From the NCBI GenBank assembly GCA_946902985.2, contig OX336389.2:343950444-344014443 (forward strand): 64,000 bases of DNA, written 5' to 3'. The position numbers and the translations under genes were made by a program. The DNA comes from Meconema thalassinum (Eukaryota > Arthropoda > Insecta > Orthoptera > Tettigoniidae). Within the stretch, counting starts at the first letter, position 1, and each line of letters opens with the position of its first letter. Below the pieces are notes generated by a model. That model did no database searches. It saw only the letters and a program-made list of their open reading frames with translations, and was not told the origin of the DNA. Below, one piece after another: positions 53,460-64,000 of this stretch.

Positions 53460-54320
53460 TTTAGTCCATGTTTCTCCCAACTCGATTTCATCTTGCATCG
53501 AGTTGGCATAGAATTTACTAGGTTTCTCAAATAACGACTGTTTTCAGCCTCGACTTCCCAGGCATCCTGGATGGGCTTCCACAGATCATCAGGATGTCTA
53601 GGAGGGGGGATTGGGGCAATTGTTCGACATATGCTTCTTCATTTCTGGCTGCATATTCTCAGTTGAGTCAAGTTTAGAAAGCAACGAGGCCTGTCGTCTC
53701 ACAAACCAGTCTTGAATCAATTAAAATGTGTGGACTGGATGATTATCCTGCTGAAATTGAGGAATTCCATCAGGATACGAAAATCTAGCATAAAGAACCA
53801 TATTGCATTCCAGCGACTATTGATATTTCTGCTGGTTAAATATTCTGTGAATGTGATGGATTGTGACTGTTATGGGCATGGATGGTGGCATACCTGTGAT
53901 CAAATTGGGTGCCTGGAGGACAATATGCAAAAGTGGGTCCTTCCTTTGTCATAGAAAAGGTAATATGATCAGAAAAGCTTACTCTTCCAAACCTGATGAC
54001 CATTTCCCACTGCAAAGACTAAATGCTCTTCAATATGCTTCTCCTTATGAACTTTCCTAGGATTGGCATGTCGAGATCTCATGTCGGCCCTTAAACAATT
54101 CTTCATGGTCTGGTAGTGACCAGTAAAATTAATAGCTGCCCTGAAAAGTATCAGCAGTATGAAGGGGGATTCCTTTCAATCTCTGCCACAAATCTGGAGT
54201 GTTGACATTTTACTACTACCCCTCCCAGCTCTTCGGCCAAAACTTCTTCAACATCGATAATGTTGCTCTCATCTCTGAGCTGTCCTTACTGGAATGTGGA
54301 AACATGTAGCTGCCTTGGAT
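53460..54320 (-). pseudogene. Decayed Tc1-like transposase
   Basis: Minus-strand fragments give FSYPDGIPQFQQDNHPVHTF (second catalytic Asp of the DDE triad), QDWFVRRQASLL, then PRHPDDLWKPIQDAWEVEAE and RYLRNLVNSMPTRCKM, the Tc1 transposase C-terminus in the correct order. Stops and frameshifts break it. No terminal repeats identified. Confidence 0.68.
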
Positions 54321-54808
54321 TAAAAAAAAAAAAAGTCTGTATTACACTGTCCTTCACCACTTAGTGGAACCACGTCAAACGGTCAAAGTTTCGGGCAGAG
54401 AATCGTAGCTTCTACCCAGCTCTTAAAATAATGGCAAAGTATTTACCATTATTGAAATGTACCTTTAAGAAGTAATGCATTAAATACATTTAAAGCCTTA
54501 TTAATAACAACATACTGTATTATTTGCTGACATAAAATCCAAAGATTTAAAAAAAAAAAATGTTCACAATATCAGAGCTGTCAATTCTTTTCTAAAGGCC
54601 TGCATTGAGAGTACCTGTATCCACAAAATAGTTCCTGAACCATTTCTTTTGATACAAGTTAAAAATAATATTACTGCTGCTGCTTCTATAACTGCAAATA
54701 TTACTGTCATAAAATATACCTATTTGTATAGCATTATTAATAATCAAGATATAACCAAAATTGATTTCTGCAAATGCATTGAATTGCATCAGTGTGAAGT
54801 AAATCCTG

Positions 54809-54882
54809 TGTAGCTCATTTGGAAGGATGTTGGCATGTGGGTGCAATGTCAATATCTGAGGTTCAAATCCTCGTCCCTCCTT
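54809..54882 (+). repeat. tRNA-like SINE head
   Basis: TGTAGCTCATTTGGAAGGAT resembles an A box region and GAGGTTCAAATCCTC forms a T-arm-like hairpin with a B box. No plausible anticodon arm or acceptor pairing is seen, so this is not a functional tRNA gene. Confidence 0.45.
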
Positions 54883-54889
54883 TTCATTT

Positions 54890-55759
54890 TATTTTATCAT
54901 GTGATAGCATAATGTAAGACTTTGAAAGAAGAAGAAAACAAAACACTGGTATTATGCAGCTGTATTGTTTCAGAGCTAACTTATAATGCTACAGAATGAT
55001 AGCAGAATTAAAATTATAACTTGAACTCGTTACCTTCGAATCATTAATCGTATCTTCAGAAACTGCTTCAAATGTTCATCTACAAGCTCATGCAAAGCGT
55101 AACAGCATCAGGTCGGTATATTCACTGTTCAAGAGTGTGGCCACCCTGACAGCTGTGCATTCTTTTATCATGTATCTACTGATAAATGCTGCTTAATGGC
55201 CAGTTCTGCACACTACTGGACAAACACTGTTTTGTTTGTTTAGAGAACATATTCTTGATCATATGCTAGTTAGTTAGTTATTGTTGTTTTAAGGGGCGGA
55301 ACTATGACGTCATCTGTCCCATTGATCATATGCTATCAACAACAAAACTTCCAGACAGTTTTGTTATTCCGTGCTACGGTATCCTCTTTGAAAGGGTTGT
55401 TTCTTGTATTCATTTGTAGTTCACATATAAGAAGTCAGGTAAATTAGAGGTTTAAGCAAGAATGAGAATGCCAGAGTATTGTAAGAGACTACTGTATTTG
55501 ATGAAACACTAAATTCTCTTAAGAGTTAGCGATGGTGGTAACGCTAGATTCTATCCATAGCAGTCTGAAGACTGGTTCTGTTGTCCCTCACTACTCTCAG
55601 CATATGAATGGGCTTATGCTAAAGCTCTTCATCATCACCATATCCATCAGTATCCTGTGGGAAAGCATAAAATGCATATAATGCATGAACCTGTGTGTAT
55701 TTTGGAACACTTTTTGCTCCTGGAGATAGTAACAAGTTGTGGGGAATACTCATATTCAT
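54890..55759. other. No recognised gene
   Basis: AT-rich with short frames only. TTGTTGTTTTAAGGGGCGGA near 55281-55300 resembles the tail of a SINE or LINE common to this genome type, but it is isolated. Confidence 0.4.
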
Positions 55760-55771
55760 ACTTGTATGAGT

Positions 55772-56432
55772 CATCATCATCATCATCATCATCTTGCACA
55801 GTTTCCAGCCACTGGCCGGGTCTGTTTGGAACACAAGACTCTCCAACATCTTCTGTCTTCCCACCATCTCTCAGCCACCACCGTTGTCCAATCTTCTCCT
55901 CTCTTCTTCACGCTTTCTTCCACCCCCTTCAGCCACCTGTCTCTTGGTCTCCCTCTCGGTCTCTTTCCTTCCCACTTTGTCTCGTGTATCCTCCTGGGTA
56001 TCCTCTTCTCCTCCATTCGTTTTACATGTCCATGCCATCTTAAGTCTAGATTTCTCTATACCATCCTGTAATGGTTCCTCCTTCATTAATTCTCTGGTCC
56101 TCTCATTTCTTATTCTGTCCATCTTTGTAGCTCCAATACTGCTTCTCAAGAACCTCATCTCACTGGCCTGTATTTTGTTCTTCTCCCTTCCTTTCATAAC
56201 CCAGGTCTCCGAGGCATACGTCAGGATAGGGACATAGTACGTCCGATATATGATCTTTTTGCTGTTCTGAGGGACATCCTTGCTCCATAACATGCTTCTC
56301 ACACTCCTCCGGAATGCTTCTGCCTGTCTCCCCCGCTCATTTATTTCTCTATAGTTTCTTCCATTATCTTGTATCAGGCTTCCCAGATACTTGAAACTCT
56401 CCACTTTCTTCAGCTGTTCCCCACCAATTGTT
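55772..56432 (-). mobile_element. LINE D: 5'-truncated RTE-like LINE
   Basis: Only the C-terminal part of the RT ORF: KVESFKYLGSLI, then KKIIYRTYYVPILTYASETW, FLRSSIGATKMDRIRNE, followed by a frameshift and the GRPRDRW-type end. The 3' tail is a TCATCA run (55772-55792). Flanked by the 12-bp duplication ACTTGTATGAGT (55760-55771 and 56433-56444). Confidence 0.85.
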
Positions 56433-56589
56433 ACTTGTATGAGTGTGGTTTTCAAAATGGTAATCTGTATTTCCTCGAGAAGGCTGCCAAATGCTATCCA
56501 ATTCATAGCTCGCTACTGCTTATGATGTTGGCTGTGCACGCCAGCATAGTTGAGGTCTCACTCACATTCAGTCAAAATATTATCGTTTC

Positions 56590-56940
56590 ATATTTGATGG
56601 ATAAAGATCGGGTGATTTAGTGGACCAGTCGAGGTGTGTTTGTCAAGCCAGTCACATATACATGCAGCTCTGTGAACACGGTTGTTGTTATCTTGGAAAA
56701 TGAAGATGAGAATGTTGAAGTAAACATCCTGGTTCCTGTTCACAGTGACCTGAATGAGTAGGCCCAAGTCATGGTACGAAAAACATCACAGCACCACCTC
56801 TGGCTTGAGCAATTCCCTCCACACACTCAATGCCTTGTATCATTTCAAAACGGGCAAAATTGCAATTCATTGGACCACATTTCATTCCTCCAGTCAGCTG
56901 CTGTTTACTTTTGGCGCTATTTGGCCCATTGAGGATGTGC
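56590..56940 (-). pseudogene. Second decayed Tc1-like transposase fragment
   Basis: The minus strand reads FQDNNNRVHRAACICDWLDK, the DDE second-Asp region, and further downstream a disrupted C-terminal part (EMIQGIECVEGIAQARG). Too short and broken to define ends. Confidence 0.55.
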
Positions 56941-56999
56941 ACCTTGAAGACTGACACACACACATGCACCTTGAAGACTGACACACACACACACTACTG
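56938..56999 (+). repeat. Short tandem repeat with CA runs
   Basis: CACCTTGAAGACTGACACAC is repeated twice with a CACACA spacer, giving two units of about 27 bp. Confidence 0.7.
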
Positions 57000-57023
57000 C
57001 ACTGTAATGGCATTTGTCTGCAG

Positions 57024-57121
57024 TGAAGGGTCGCATGACTCCTGGTACCAGTGTAACCCTATCGACAGTTCTTCAAAGCAACTAGTGTGCGCTTTCAAGG
57101 AGGCGACTAACTTTTTGTCTG
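57024..57121 (+). CDS. Candidate internal exon of a host gene
   Basis: A 98-nt open stretch between CATTTGTCTGCAG and a GTGAGC donor. It encodes EGSHDSWYQCNPIDSSSKQL followed by VCAFKEATNFLSG. The composition looks like conserved protein and not transposon. The acceptor needs two bases from an upstream exon and the donor leaves phase 1, so it cannot join directly to the exon at 44131 (phase 0); at least one exon between them would be required. I do not recognise the family. The alternative is a chance frame. Confidence 0.42.
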
Positions 57122-57141
57122 GTGAGCTTAATTGCCCTAAA

Positions 57142-58149
57142 GTACTTGTTCCCAACCTTTGTCAGCTGACGCCCCTCTTTTCAGATACGGGAGTTCTTCC
57201 CCCACCCCCTCCTCCCCGCCACTCATCGCTTGACGCGGAGGATATAGACCTAACCTAGTAACACTACAGTACATAATGGAATAGGCCTATCTATTACATA
57301 CTAACTTCATTTTAGCACAATACAAATAACACACTTTTACAACAAATCCTTAAATTAGTCAACAAATGCCAGTGAGAGGGTTGACACTGTTTTCTCTTGG
57401 TAAGATTCGGAACTGTCATCATGGCAGTTGAACACGCTGCGGCGGGGTGCGGGGGAGTCTTGCAGTACGCATGTGCGGACCGCCTATTCCAAACTTAAAT
57501 ATATCGGCCTCCCGCATGCCAGTGGTTATTATTGCAGCAGACGACACGCAGCCAGTGAAAGAAGGAATGTGCTGAATGAGTGAAGCAAGTAGTGACCAAC
57601 TGAATGTTTTTGGATTGCGCGATACACAGTGAGCGGGAAGACTTCTACAGTTCAACCCCAAACTGCCATCTCCTGGCGCAATATCAGTATGTTGGTTTGA
57701 TATTTGACAGAGCACAGCGGAGATCACTTGCGACATCAAGCCGACAACGCTGCTTTGTTTCTATGACACTCAGTGTTGAAAATCCTGACTCGCATAAATA
57801 TGTCTTTGAAAATGTAAGTTCAAACTGTTCAAAGCTTCAAAGAAATCACAAAGATATGCCAACGAGACGATAAAATTGGCATAATTTTGCTCCATACAAC
57901 ACAGCAAATTCCTTATTTCACCTCCAACCTCACGGCTCCACAGAGTTTTGTGCCGACAGTTGGCAATTACCAGTGCTCTTGAACGATTGACTTGGTGCGA
58001 CAATCACCTGGAGAGATTTGAAAAATGTTTATTTTACAAAATTGTAATATTCGAGTTAAAAAAAACTTAATTCGGAAATCACTTCACGCCCCCCTTGATG
58101 AAGCCCCACGCCCCCCTAGGAAGGCGTGCCCCCCAGGTTGGGAACCCCT
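57142..58149. mobile_element. Non-autonomous hAT element (MITE-like)
   Basis: Ends GTACTTGTTCCCAACCT and, on the other strand, AGGGGTTCCCAACCTGG are inverted repeats, with CGCCCC-rich sequence just inside both. An exact 8-bp duplication GCCCTAAA flanks it (57134-57141 and 58150-58157). No transposase frame inside. Confidence 0.82.
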
Positions 58150-58278
58150 GCCCTAAAAGGTTGTTAAAATGCAAGTCTGGCAACATTTATGTCCTAACAG
58201 AATATTTTTATTATCAGTAGTTTACATAAAACATTTTATATGTTTGTCTGTATATTTCTATTCTAGCAATGCATAACT

Positions 58279-58600
58279 ACCGACAGTAGTGGCTACGCGG
58301 GCTAAAGCGCTGCGTTAGGTCAAGGGGCCAAGCTCTCTGCTGACTCGGTAGACGCGTGGGTTCGAGCCCCACCGTCGGCTGTCCTTGAAATGGTTTTCCG
58401 TGGTTTCCCATTTTCAACACCAGGCAAATGCTGGGACAGTACCTTCTGACAGGCCACGGCCGCTTCCTTCCACATCCTTGCCCAGTTTCATTCATCTTCA
58501 TCCATTCCATCTCTCATCTCGACGCGCAGGTCGCCCACGGGCGTCGACTAGAAAGACCTGCTCTCGGCCTCTCAGAAGGCTACTCGATAAAAATTAAAAA
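58279..58600 (+). mobile_element. tRNA-derived SINE, full length
   Basis: Starts CCGACAGTAGTGGCTACGCG and has the B box GGTTCGAGCCCCACCGTCGG, so the acceptor can partly pair. The body contains TTTTCCGTGGTTTCCCATTT, CCAGGCAAATGCTGGGACAG and GGCCACGGCCGCTTCCTTCC, a SINE core common in orthopteroid insects as I remember it. A-rich tail; 11-bp duplication AATGCATAACT (58268-58278 and 58601-58611). Confidence 0.9.
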
Positions 58601-58611
58601 AATGCATAACT

Positions 58612-59429
58612 GTCTTTATCAGGTAGGTTCTTACCACATTCAGCATCTCCCCATGAAAAATTAAAAAAAGATGACGACAGTGGCAGTTCCAGTGGAGTAC
58701 AGTAACAGGTGATGATAATGTACAGTACTGGAGTGCAGTGTTGTAGAATGTTTGACAAGACTTGAGTGAGTGATTACTAGGGAGCGGATTTTTATGTACT
58801 TACATTATTATTATTTTTTGCTTATGTTTAAACACAATTTTCGAAATGCATTATTCCTAGTGTGCATCCCCAAGCATAAAAACATAATCTTATTTCACAT
58901 AAAAATGCATATTTTCACAACATGTTAATGTAAATACATATTTTAACAAAATCCATAATAAGCACATACAGTAAATTGGCAATATTTGTTACTCAATAAA
59001 ATTTAAAATGTTTCTGTATTATAAAATGATATAATGTCCTTTAACCGAATGCGTTGTGACTATTTATGGACTTGCCTCCAGAGAATCATGGAGAGATAAG
59101 AGTTGACGGCATGGTCAGCGAAACAGTCCATGACTCTCTATGATGAGAGATAAGTTGACAAGGAGTACCCTAGATATAAATAATAAATTGTATACAGGAA
59201 AGATATTCCCCCAGCAGAAGTTACAGTAGTGTTGTTGTGTCGCTTGTAAGAGTAAGGTTAGCAGTTCGGGGTCGCATTGCATTTCCGTGGTCGAGTAGTT
59301 CTACCTGAATTTCTACAATAGAAGAACTATTTCCTTCAGTATCTGCTATTATTATTATTTATTGAAATATTGATTCGCTGTAAATGAATGTGTTTAACCT
59401 GCAAAACAATGCTGAATGTAAAGTCGAGT
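58612..59429. other. No recognised gene
   Basis: AT-rich sequence without a supported frame. It probably includes the 5' non-coding part of the hAT relic that follows. Confidence 0.4.
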
Positions 59430-60594
59430 CGCGTCTTTAACAACACATAGAGGAATTTAAAAATATTTTTTATACCGATGGAAAAGTATTGCTTTGCCAG
59501 CCATGTGGTAACACAGTAAGTGCAGATCAACGTTCTCAAGTAACTCAGCATTTGTCTGGAAATAAGCAAATTGCGGCTGCTTCACGTGTTCGTTCACGAT
59601 AATTACTAATAGCTGAACCAGCTTCTTCAAATGTAGGCCCATCAAAATACTCTCAGTATTATTTACATGTATGTAGAGCATTTGTTAGTGCCGACATCCC
59701 TCTTGGCAAAATAAATAATCCGGGAATGAGAAATTTCCTAACGAAATACATTAATTTTGAACCTTCAGAGGAATCAACATTAAGGACAAACTATCTCCCA
59801 AAATGTTACGAAGAAACTTTACAAACAAATTTGGGCAGTGGGTGATAGTGAAAATCTGTGGGTGAGCATTGACAAAACCACTGATTCAAGTGGCAGAAAA
59901 GTAGGAAATCTTGTAGTTGGTGTGTTGAAGAATGACAAAACTCCTTGTGAACATCCTTATTTGCTAGCGTGTAAACAAATGCCTGCTACAAACCATGTCA
60001 CTGTAGCTAGGTTGTTTAATGAAGACATGCACCTACTTTGGACAAGAGGTGTAAAATACGACAAAGTAGTGCAGCACCGATAGTGCAGCCGAAGGTCTTT
60101 CTGTAAGCTTTTCAAAAATGATACACATAACTTGCGTAGTTCATGCCCTACACAGGTTATGTGAAACTGTACGAGCTCAGTATCCTAAAGTTGATAAATT
60201 AGTGTCTAATGGCAAAAGAGTCTTTGTAAAAACTCCCTCAAGAATCGATCTATTTAAAGAGAAAAACCCAGGCCTTGCAACTATTGAAAATAAACTAGAT
60301 TCACTCTCGGCCTCGCAGGTACAGGGAGTGCTAAAGGATAAATATCAAAATTTGTTCTGGGAAAACAGAGGGTTTAAAACAATGTGCGAAGTTGCTTAAG
60401 TCTTGGAGGAGGCTCATGTTGGTGAAATCAGTGGCGTTAGTGTTGGTGACATTCCCCTCTTTAACTATGCATGTCTGACATCCTGTGATGTAGAGCGATC
60501 ATTTTCAAGGTACAAGGCGTTCTTTAGAGATAATCGATTTGCATTTGTGATGGACACTCTAGAACTAAATCACTTCAATAGCTCGATACAATAG
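59430..60594 (+). pseudogene. CGBP1-like hAT transposase, disrupted and internally deleted
   Basis: N-terminal finger region HIEEFKNIFYTDGKVLLCQP followed by CGNTVSADQRSQVTQHLSGN, a stop near 59600, then AFVSADIPLGKINNPGMRNF. From 59838 the core reads NLWVSIDKTTDSSGRKVGNL and ARLFNEDMHLLWTRGVKYDK; after a frameshift ITCVVHALHRLCETVRAQYP and VFVKTPSRIDLFKEK follow. Near 60285 the frame jumps to the C-terminus, which ends with LFNYACLTSCDVERSFSRYK, the hAT dimerisation motif. This order matches the hAT family that gave rise to vertebrate CGBP1. Several stops and a large deletion make it inactive. Confidence 0.8.
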
Positions 60595-60796
60595 AAATTT
60601 ATGATTCAAAAGGGTTTCACCCTTACACACATAAAAAGTGCTAACAAAAAATGCAACCAAAGTATTATTCTCCATTATAGGTCCGTATTGAATATATTTA
60701 CTAGCATTCACTGTTAATGATTTCCGTCCTTTCAATACAAATATTGTTATTCGTCTATTTAGCAATAGGGTACATGTTTCGAGCAGTATTATGCTC

Positions 60797-60988
60797 TTCC
60801 TCTTCTTCACCAACATTGAAAAAGATTTGGAAATTTTGCATTACGAGAATAAAGGATCAGTCATGAACATTCTGGAACAAACTGAAATTAACACGGCGCA
60901 AAGAATTAATCCGGCCCACAATTTAAACAAAATTAATTTTGAAGCAAATATCCTGTACAATACTTTAACTAAGTCAATTACAAGCTAA
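60797..60988 (+). pseudogene. Penelope-like ORF C-terminal fragment (end of GIY-YIG region)
   Basis: Encodes IEKDLEILHYENKGSVMNIL, then EQTEINTAQRIN and ANILYNTLTKSI. The DLEILHxxxKGxxLNxLEQxEI pattern is the C-terminal end of the Penelope GIY-YIG endonuclease. RT and the GIY-YIG core are absent because of 5' truncation. Confidence 0.65.
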
Positions 60989-61920
60989 ATTAATTAAATA
61001 CAATGGCAGAATAACATTTTCGAGGCTTACAATTAAATATGTTTGAGTTTAACAGTAGGTAACATCAGCAGCTAGCTCATTCTTCCGCGATCGCTACTGA
61101 ACATGACGCGTCACTGACACGCAAGACAAATGTTCCCCACCTCTAGCTTTCCCTCCCCCACTACACTTCCCCGTTGCTCTGTCGACACGCAAGACGCAGC
61201 ACAACAAGCAGTCAGTACAGCATGAGGCTGTGACAAGCTTCACACGTTGCTTCACTCCCGGCCAACTCACACTTGAAGGTAAGTGTGAAGTCGTAGAAAG
61301 TTTAGGTTAGCATTCGCAAGTTCAGGATAAATTAGACACTACAATATTCTTTGTATTTATCTTAGAATTGCTTGCTGTTCGAATGGCGTATCATCGTACT
61401 AGGAGTTTTCATTCAACAATTTTAAAGGAAATATTATTCGCACTAAAGGTGTCATTTCACACTCAAATGGGTTTTGGAGTCATTTTATAATACAAACTTT
61501 ATTTCTTTTTAGATGTCGCCAACTATTGAACCGATTCATTGAAGAATTCCACACTCAAACAATTTTTAGTTTCCGTTCTCATCAAATAAGGAACAAGGAA
61601 TTAGCAAATTCACTATATTTCTAATTCAGCAAGAAACGGAATGCTTTAAAGCACACACATCAAGATTCACATCAGAAGTTAAAAGTGCACTGTTTCACAA
61701 CCATTCAACAAGCAAGATGGTTTCAGGTTATTAGTCGATCATTGGACTAATGGACAAAGGTTCAAGTGTTTTAATGAATTTTAATGACACATCATGTTTT
61801 AACGTGTATTATGAATGTCATGTTAGTATTGGTTAAGTCAATGTTAATTTTATATTTGTCCATAGTGATTGTACGTGTTTGATGGTGTGTCTTATACTTG
61901 TCTTTATCTAATTATGTATT

Positions 61921-61962
61921 TGGGCTGAGGAAGAGCAGAATACTGCTCGAAACATGTACCCT
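61921..61962 (+). ncRNA. Hammerhead-ribozyme-like motif in the Penelope terminal repeat
   Basis: CTGAGGA (61925-61931) fits the CUGANGA core. A hairpin GAGCAG-AATA-CTGCTC (stem II, 61933-61948) is followed by GAAAC, a palindromic ACATGT (minimal stem III) and a GTA cleavage triplet; GGG before the core can pair with CCC after it (stem I). One extra A lies between core and stem II, so activity is doubtful. Penelope-like elements are known to carry such minimal type I hammerheads. The inverted copy near 60765-60795 keeps the GAAAC side and stem II but has lost the CTGA. Confidence 0.5.
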
Positions 61963-62049
61963 ATTGTTAAATAGACGAATAACAATATTTGTATTGAAAG
62001 TATGGAAATCATTAATAGTGAATGCTAGTAAAAAATGCAACACTTTTCA

Positions 62050-62516
62050 AGTGTAATAGACTTTTTCTTCTTCTACTTCATTTCCTGGTTCCATTGATCT
62101 GGGTGGGGGTGTGAATCAAGGACCTCCATACTTTTCTTTCTCCACCACTCCCGTCCCTCAGTACATCTTCCACTTTCACTCCTCATTTCTCAGTGCTCTC
62201 CCTCACTGTATCCATCCACCTCATCCTCGTCCTTCCCCTTGACGCCTTCCCGTGACTTTCTCAGTAAATAATCGCTTCGGGACTTTGTCTTCTCCCATTC
62301 GCATCATATGTCCATACCATTTTAGTTTACTGATCTCGATCCTGTCTTGTAACTTTGGGAATCCTGTTTTTTCCCTAATTTCCTTGTTTCTGATTTTATC
62401 TCTGCGAGTCTTTCCAATTATACCTCTAAGGAACTTCATCTCTGCTGCCTGGATTCTATTTTCCTCCCGTTTAGTTGTTGTCTATGTGCCTGGTGCATAC
62501 GTAGAATATAGTTGTG
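62050..62516 (-). mobile_element. LINE E: short 3' fragment of an RTE-like LINE
   Basis: Minus-strand frame MKFLRGIIGKTRRDKIRNKE, then EISKLKWYGHMMRMGEDKVP and a degraded GRRQGEGRG end, homologous to the LINE A C-terminus. A TTCTTC run near 62065 marks the 3' side. A short GTGTAAT repeat at both sides (near 62050 and 62515) may be the duplication. Confidence 0.7.
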
Positions 62517-62983
62517 TAATGTGTTGACTACAAGATTAATAGACTGACGGAATAGAAAAATGTAATTGTCTAAAAGATCTAACTTGTTACAAAGTTAAAT
62601 TGAAACTTCTGTAGCTTAATAATGAAAATACTATTCTACCTAAAGTGTTATATATTTATATATGAGTCTGCTGTCCTTGGGGTAAATCTGAGACTTGTTC
62701 TCATACAAAACTGTCGCTTTCAGTGACATTGGCCAAAAGTGAAAGCTTTCAAAGATAATCGCCACTTAAGTGGAAAACGCAGTGCTTCAATGCGGTTCTC
62801 ATCAGGAGGAAAGTGTTACATACATACGTATCCACTGCAGCTAAATTAACCTTTTGAACTCCATTACCCTTAGCGTATGCTTCCTGCTCCACTCCTAATT
62901 AATTTCTGCACTATGAACAGCAGTAGGAAGTGAACACTACAAAACAATCTAACAGAAAATATAATTATGTTACACGAAATATA
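62517..62983. other. No recognised gene
   Basis: A-T rich with no supported frame or repeat; TTTATATATGAG near 62650 and scattered short runs only. Confidence 0.4.
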
Positions 62984-63254
62984 GCCGGCCCCGTGGTGTT
63001 GGGATAGCGTGCGTGCCTCTCACTCGTAAGCCCCGGGTTCGATTCCCGGCTCAGTCAGGGATTTTAGAAACTGACGTGAGGGCTGGAATGGGGTACACTC
63101 GGCCTCGGGAGGACAATTGAGTAGCTGTCTGACAGTGAGGCAGCGTCCCGGTCACGAAAACCAAGATTAACGGCCGAGGGGACCCGATGCGCTGACCGTG
63201 CGTCACCCCAATATCTGCAGGCCAAATGGCTGGGCAGCAGTCGCTATATATATT
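62984..63254 (+). mobile_element. tRNA-derived SINE, well preserved
   Basis: GCCGGCCCCGTGGTGTTGGG with an A-box-like GTGGTGTTGGGATAGC, B box GGTTCGATTCC (63036-63046), then ACTGACGTGAGGGCTGGAAT and a body ending CCAAATGGCTGGGCAGCAGT, TATATATATT tail. Same family as 49109-49420. Confidence 0.87.
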
Positions 63255-64000
63255 ACCACGTCAGTTGTTGGTTGATCATCGTAACTATCACTGTCCACTA
63301 ACTGTTCTAAAATATCCAGTTCCGTGAGTGAAGATGAAGCAGGCATCATGTTTACAATCTATATCATCAGTAAAACTGTCATAAGCATTCAAGAATAACG
63401 AAGGTTAAAAATTCATTACAATTCCTGCAAACTATAGTAAATAGGGAAAGGTGTTCTCTCAGAGACTACTAGATGGCTACACAATACTGCAATACAGCAC
63501 GGGCGCTGTGAGTACAAGCTATCGTCATGTCGTGTGGGACTCGACATCGGAGCGGAAGTTAAATATTTTAATGTCGAACCCCACTCTAGATGGGAGTGCA
63601 AATGGTTAAGCCTAAGTGAGCAGAATCTGATGGTTTGCTTGGCGAATGAAACTAGTCATCCAATTAAGCCCCCCCCCCCCCCCCCCATTTATGTGAGAAG
63701 TGTTTTATTAAGAGTGTAAATAATTCAAGTAATTTATTTCAGGCACTAGGAAACTAATTGTAACTCCCCACCCAACCTCATTGGGCACACTCGTGTTGAC
63801 TGTAAAGCTTCTAATAATGGTCAGGACCATGTGATGTCACATTGTAAGAATTCATTACAAAGACTTTTAATTGCCATCAGGAAGTAATGTAGGTGATTGT
63901 AGAAGCATGAGATCACTTCTGAGAATACTACCTGTCATTTACACTGGTACCATGAAAATCACCATTGGATGCACCGTGTGAAATTGTAGCATAGGTTTTG
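63255..64000. other. No recognised gene; poly-C run
   Basis: Holds a homopolymer of about 18-19 C near 63669-63687 and short frames without known domains. The sequence ends without a feature I can name. Confidence 0.4.

Larger units (their letters stand above)
60658..62029 (+). mobile_element. Penelope-like element, 5' truncated, with inverted terminal segments
   Basis: A segment at about 60700-60800 is the reverse complement of about 61930-62028, as expected for Penelope-like elements with a partial inverted terminal repeat. Between them lies the end of the ORF and a long 3' untranslated region. Flanked by the 12-bp duplication AAAAAATGCAAC (60646-60657 and 62030-62041). It sits just downstream of the hAT relic. 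Confidence 0.78.

Noticed and set aside
54809..54882. Possible functional tRNA gene
   Set aside because: The T-arm and B box are present but there is no sound anticodon arm or acceptor stem.

Overview
The window looks like a piece of a large, repeat-rich arthropod genome, most likely an insect. The evidence is several tRNA-derived SINE families, CR1-like and RTE-like LINEs, hAT and Tc1/mariner relics, a Penelope-like element and Osvaldo-like Gypsy retrotransposons. I see no bacterial operon, CRISPR array or rRNA. The species cannot be fixed from the sequence; a polyneopteran (cricket or stick-insect relative) is only an impression from the SINE types.

Host coding sequence is sparse. Two convincing plus-strand exons (3120-3328 and 44131-44262) have good splice sites and matching phase-0 junctions, and would be separated by a 40.8 kb intron. 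A third, weaker candidate exon lies at 57024-57121. I could not identify the gene.

The intron is a nest of insertions whose order can be read from target-site duplications (TSDs). Outermost is an old Gypsy element, E1 (8289-43380, TSD GTAC). LINE A, an RTE-like element on the minus strand (11040-38195, TSD GGAATTTATGA), landed in its gag. LINE A was then hit by a CR1-like LINE B (12303-16255), and by two young copies of the same Gypsy family: E2 (minus, 16532-27128, TSD TGTT) and E3 (plus, 27167-36323, TSD TCAC). E2 and E3 lie head to head only 38 bp apart and form an inverted repeat of roughly 9 kb per arm. E2 was later hit by an internally deleted hAT (17970-19502). Left of E1, a TTF-finger hAT fragment is split by another RTE-like LINE (LINE C) and followed by a DDE transposase relic.

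The Gypsy family is the most interesting system. It has 1.3-1.6 kb LTRs, a coiled-coil Gag with an Asn/Arg/Gly-rich tail and no CCHC knuckle, and a Pol ordered protease-RT-RNase H-integrase. A conserved T TTA AAC slippery heptamer precedes the gag stop in all three copies, and the minus-one frame stays open into pol. The LTR carries a possible spliced mini-ORF, and a small 3' ORF follows a conserved splice-acceptor-like tract. E2 keeps intact gag and pol frames. E3 has a 5-nt gag deletion but visually identical LTRs.

Right of the intron (44263-64000) come a hAT with a nested pogo/Tigger-like element and a nested SINE, further SINEs, a Tc1-type element with long terminal inverted repeats, decayed Tc1 transposases, LINE D, a hAT MITE, a CGBP1-like hAT relic, a Penelope-like element with hammerhead-ribozyme-like termini, LINE E, and a final SINE. 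The remaining stretches hold nothing I recognise.
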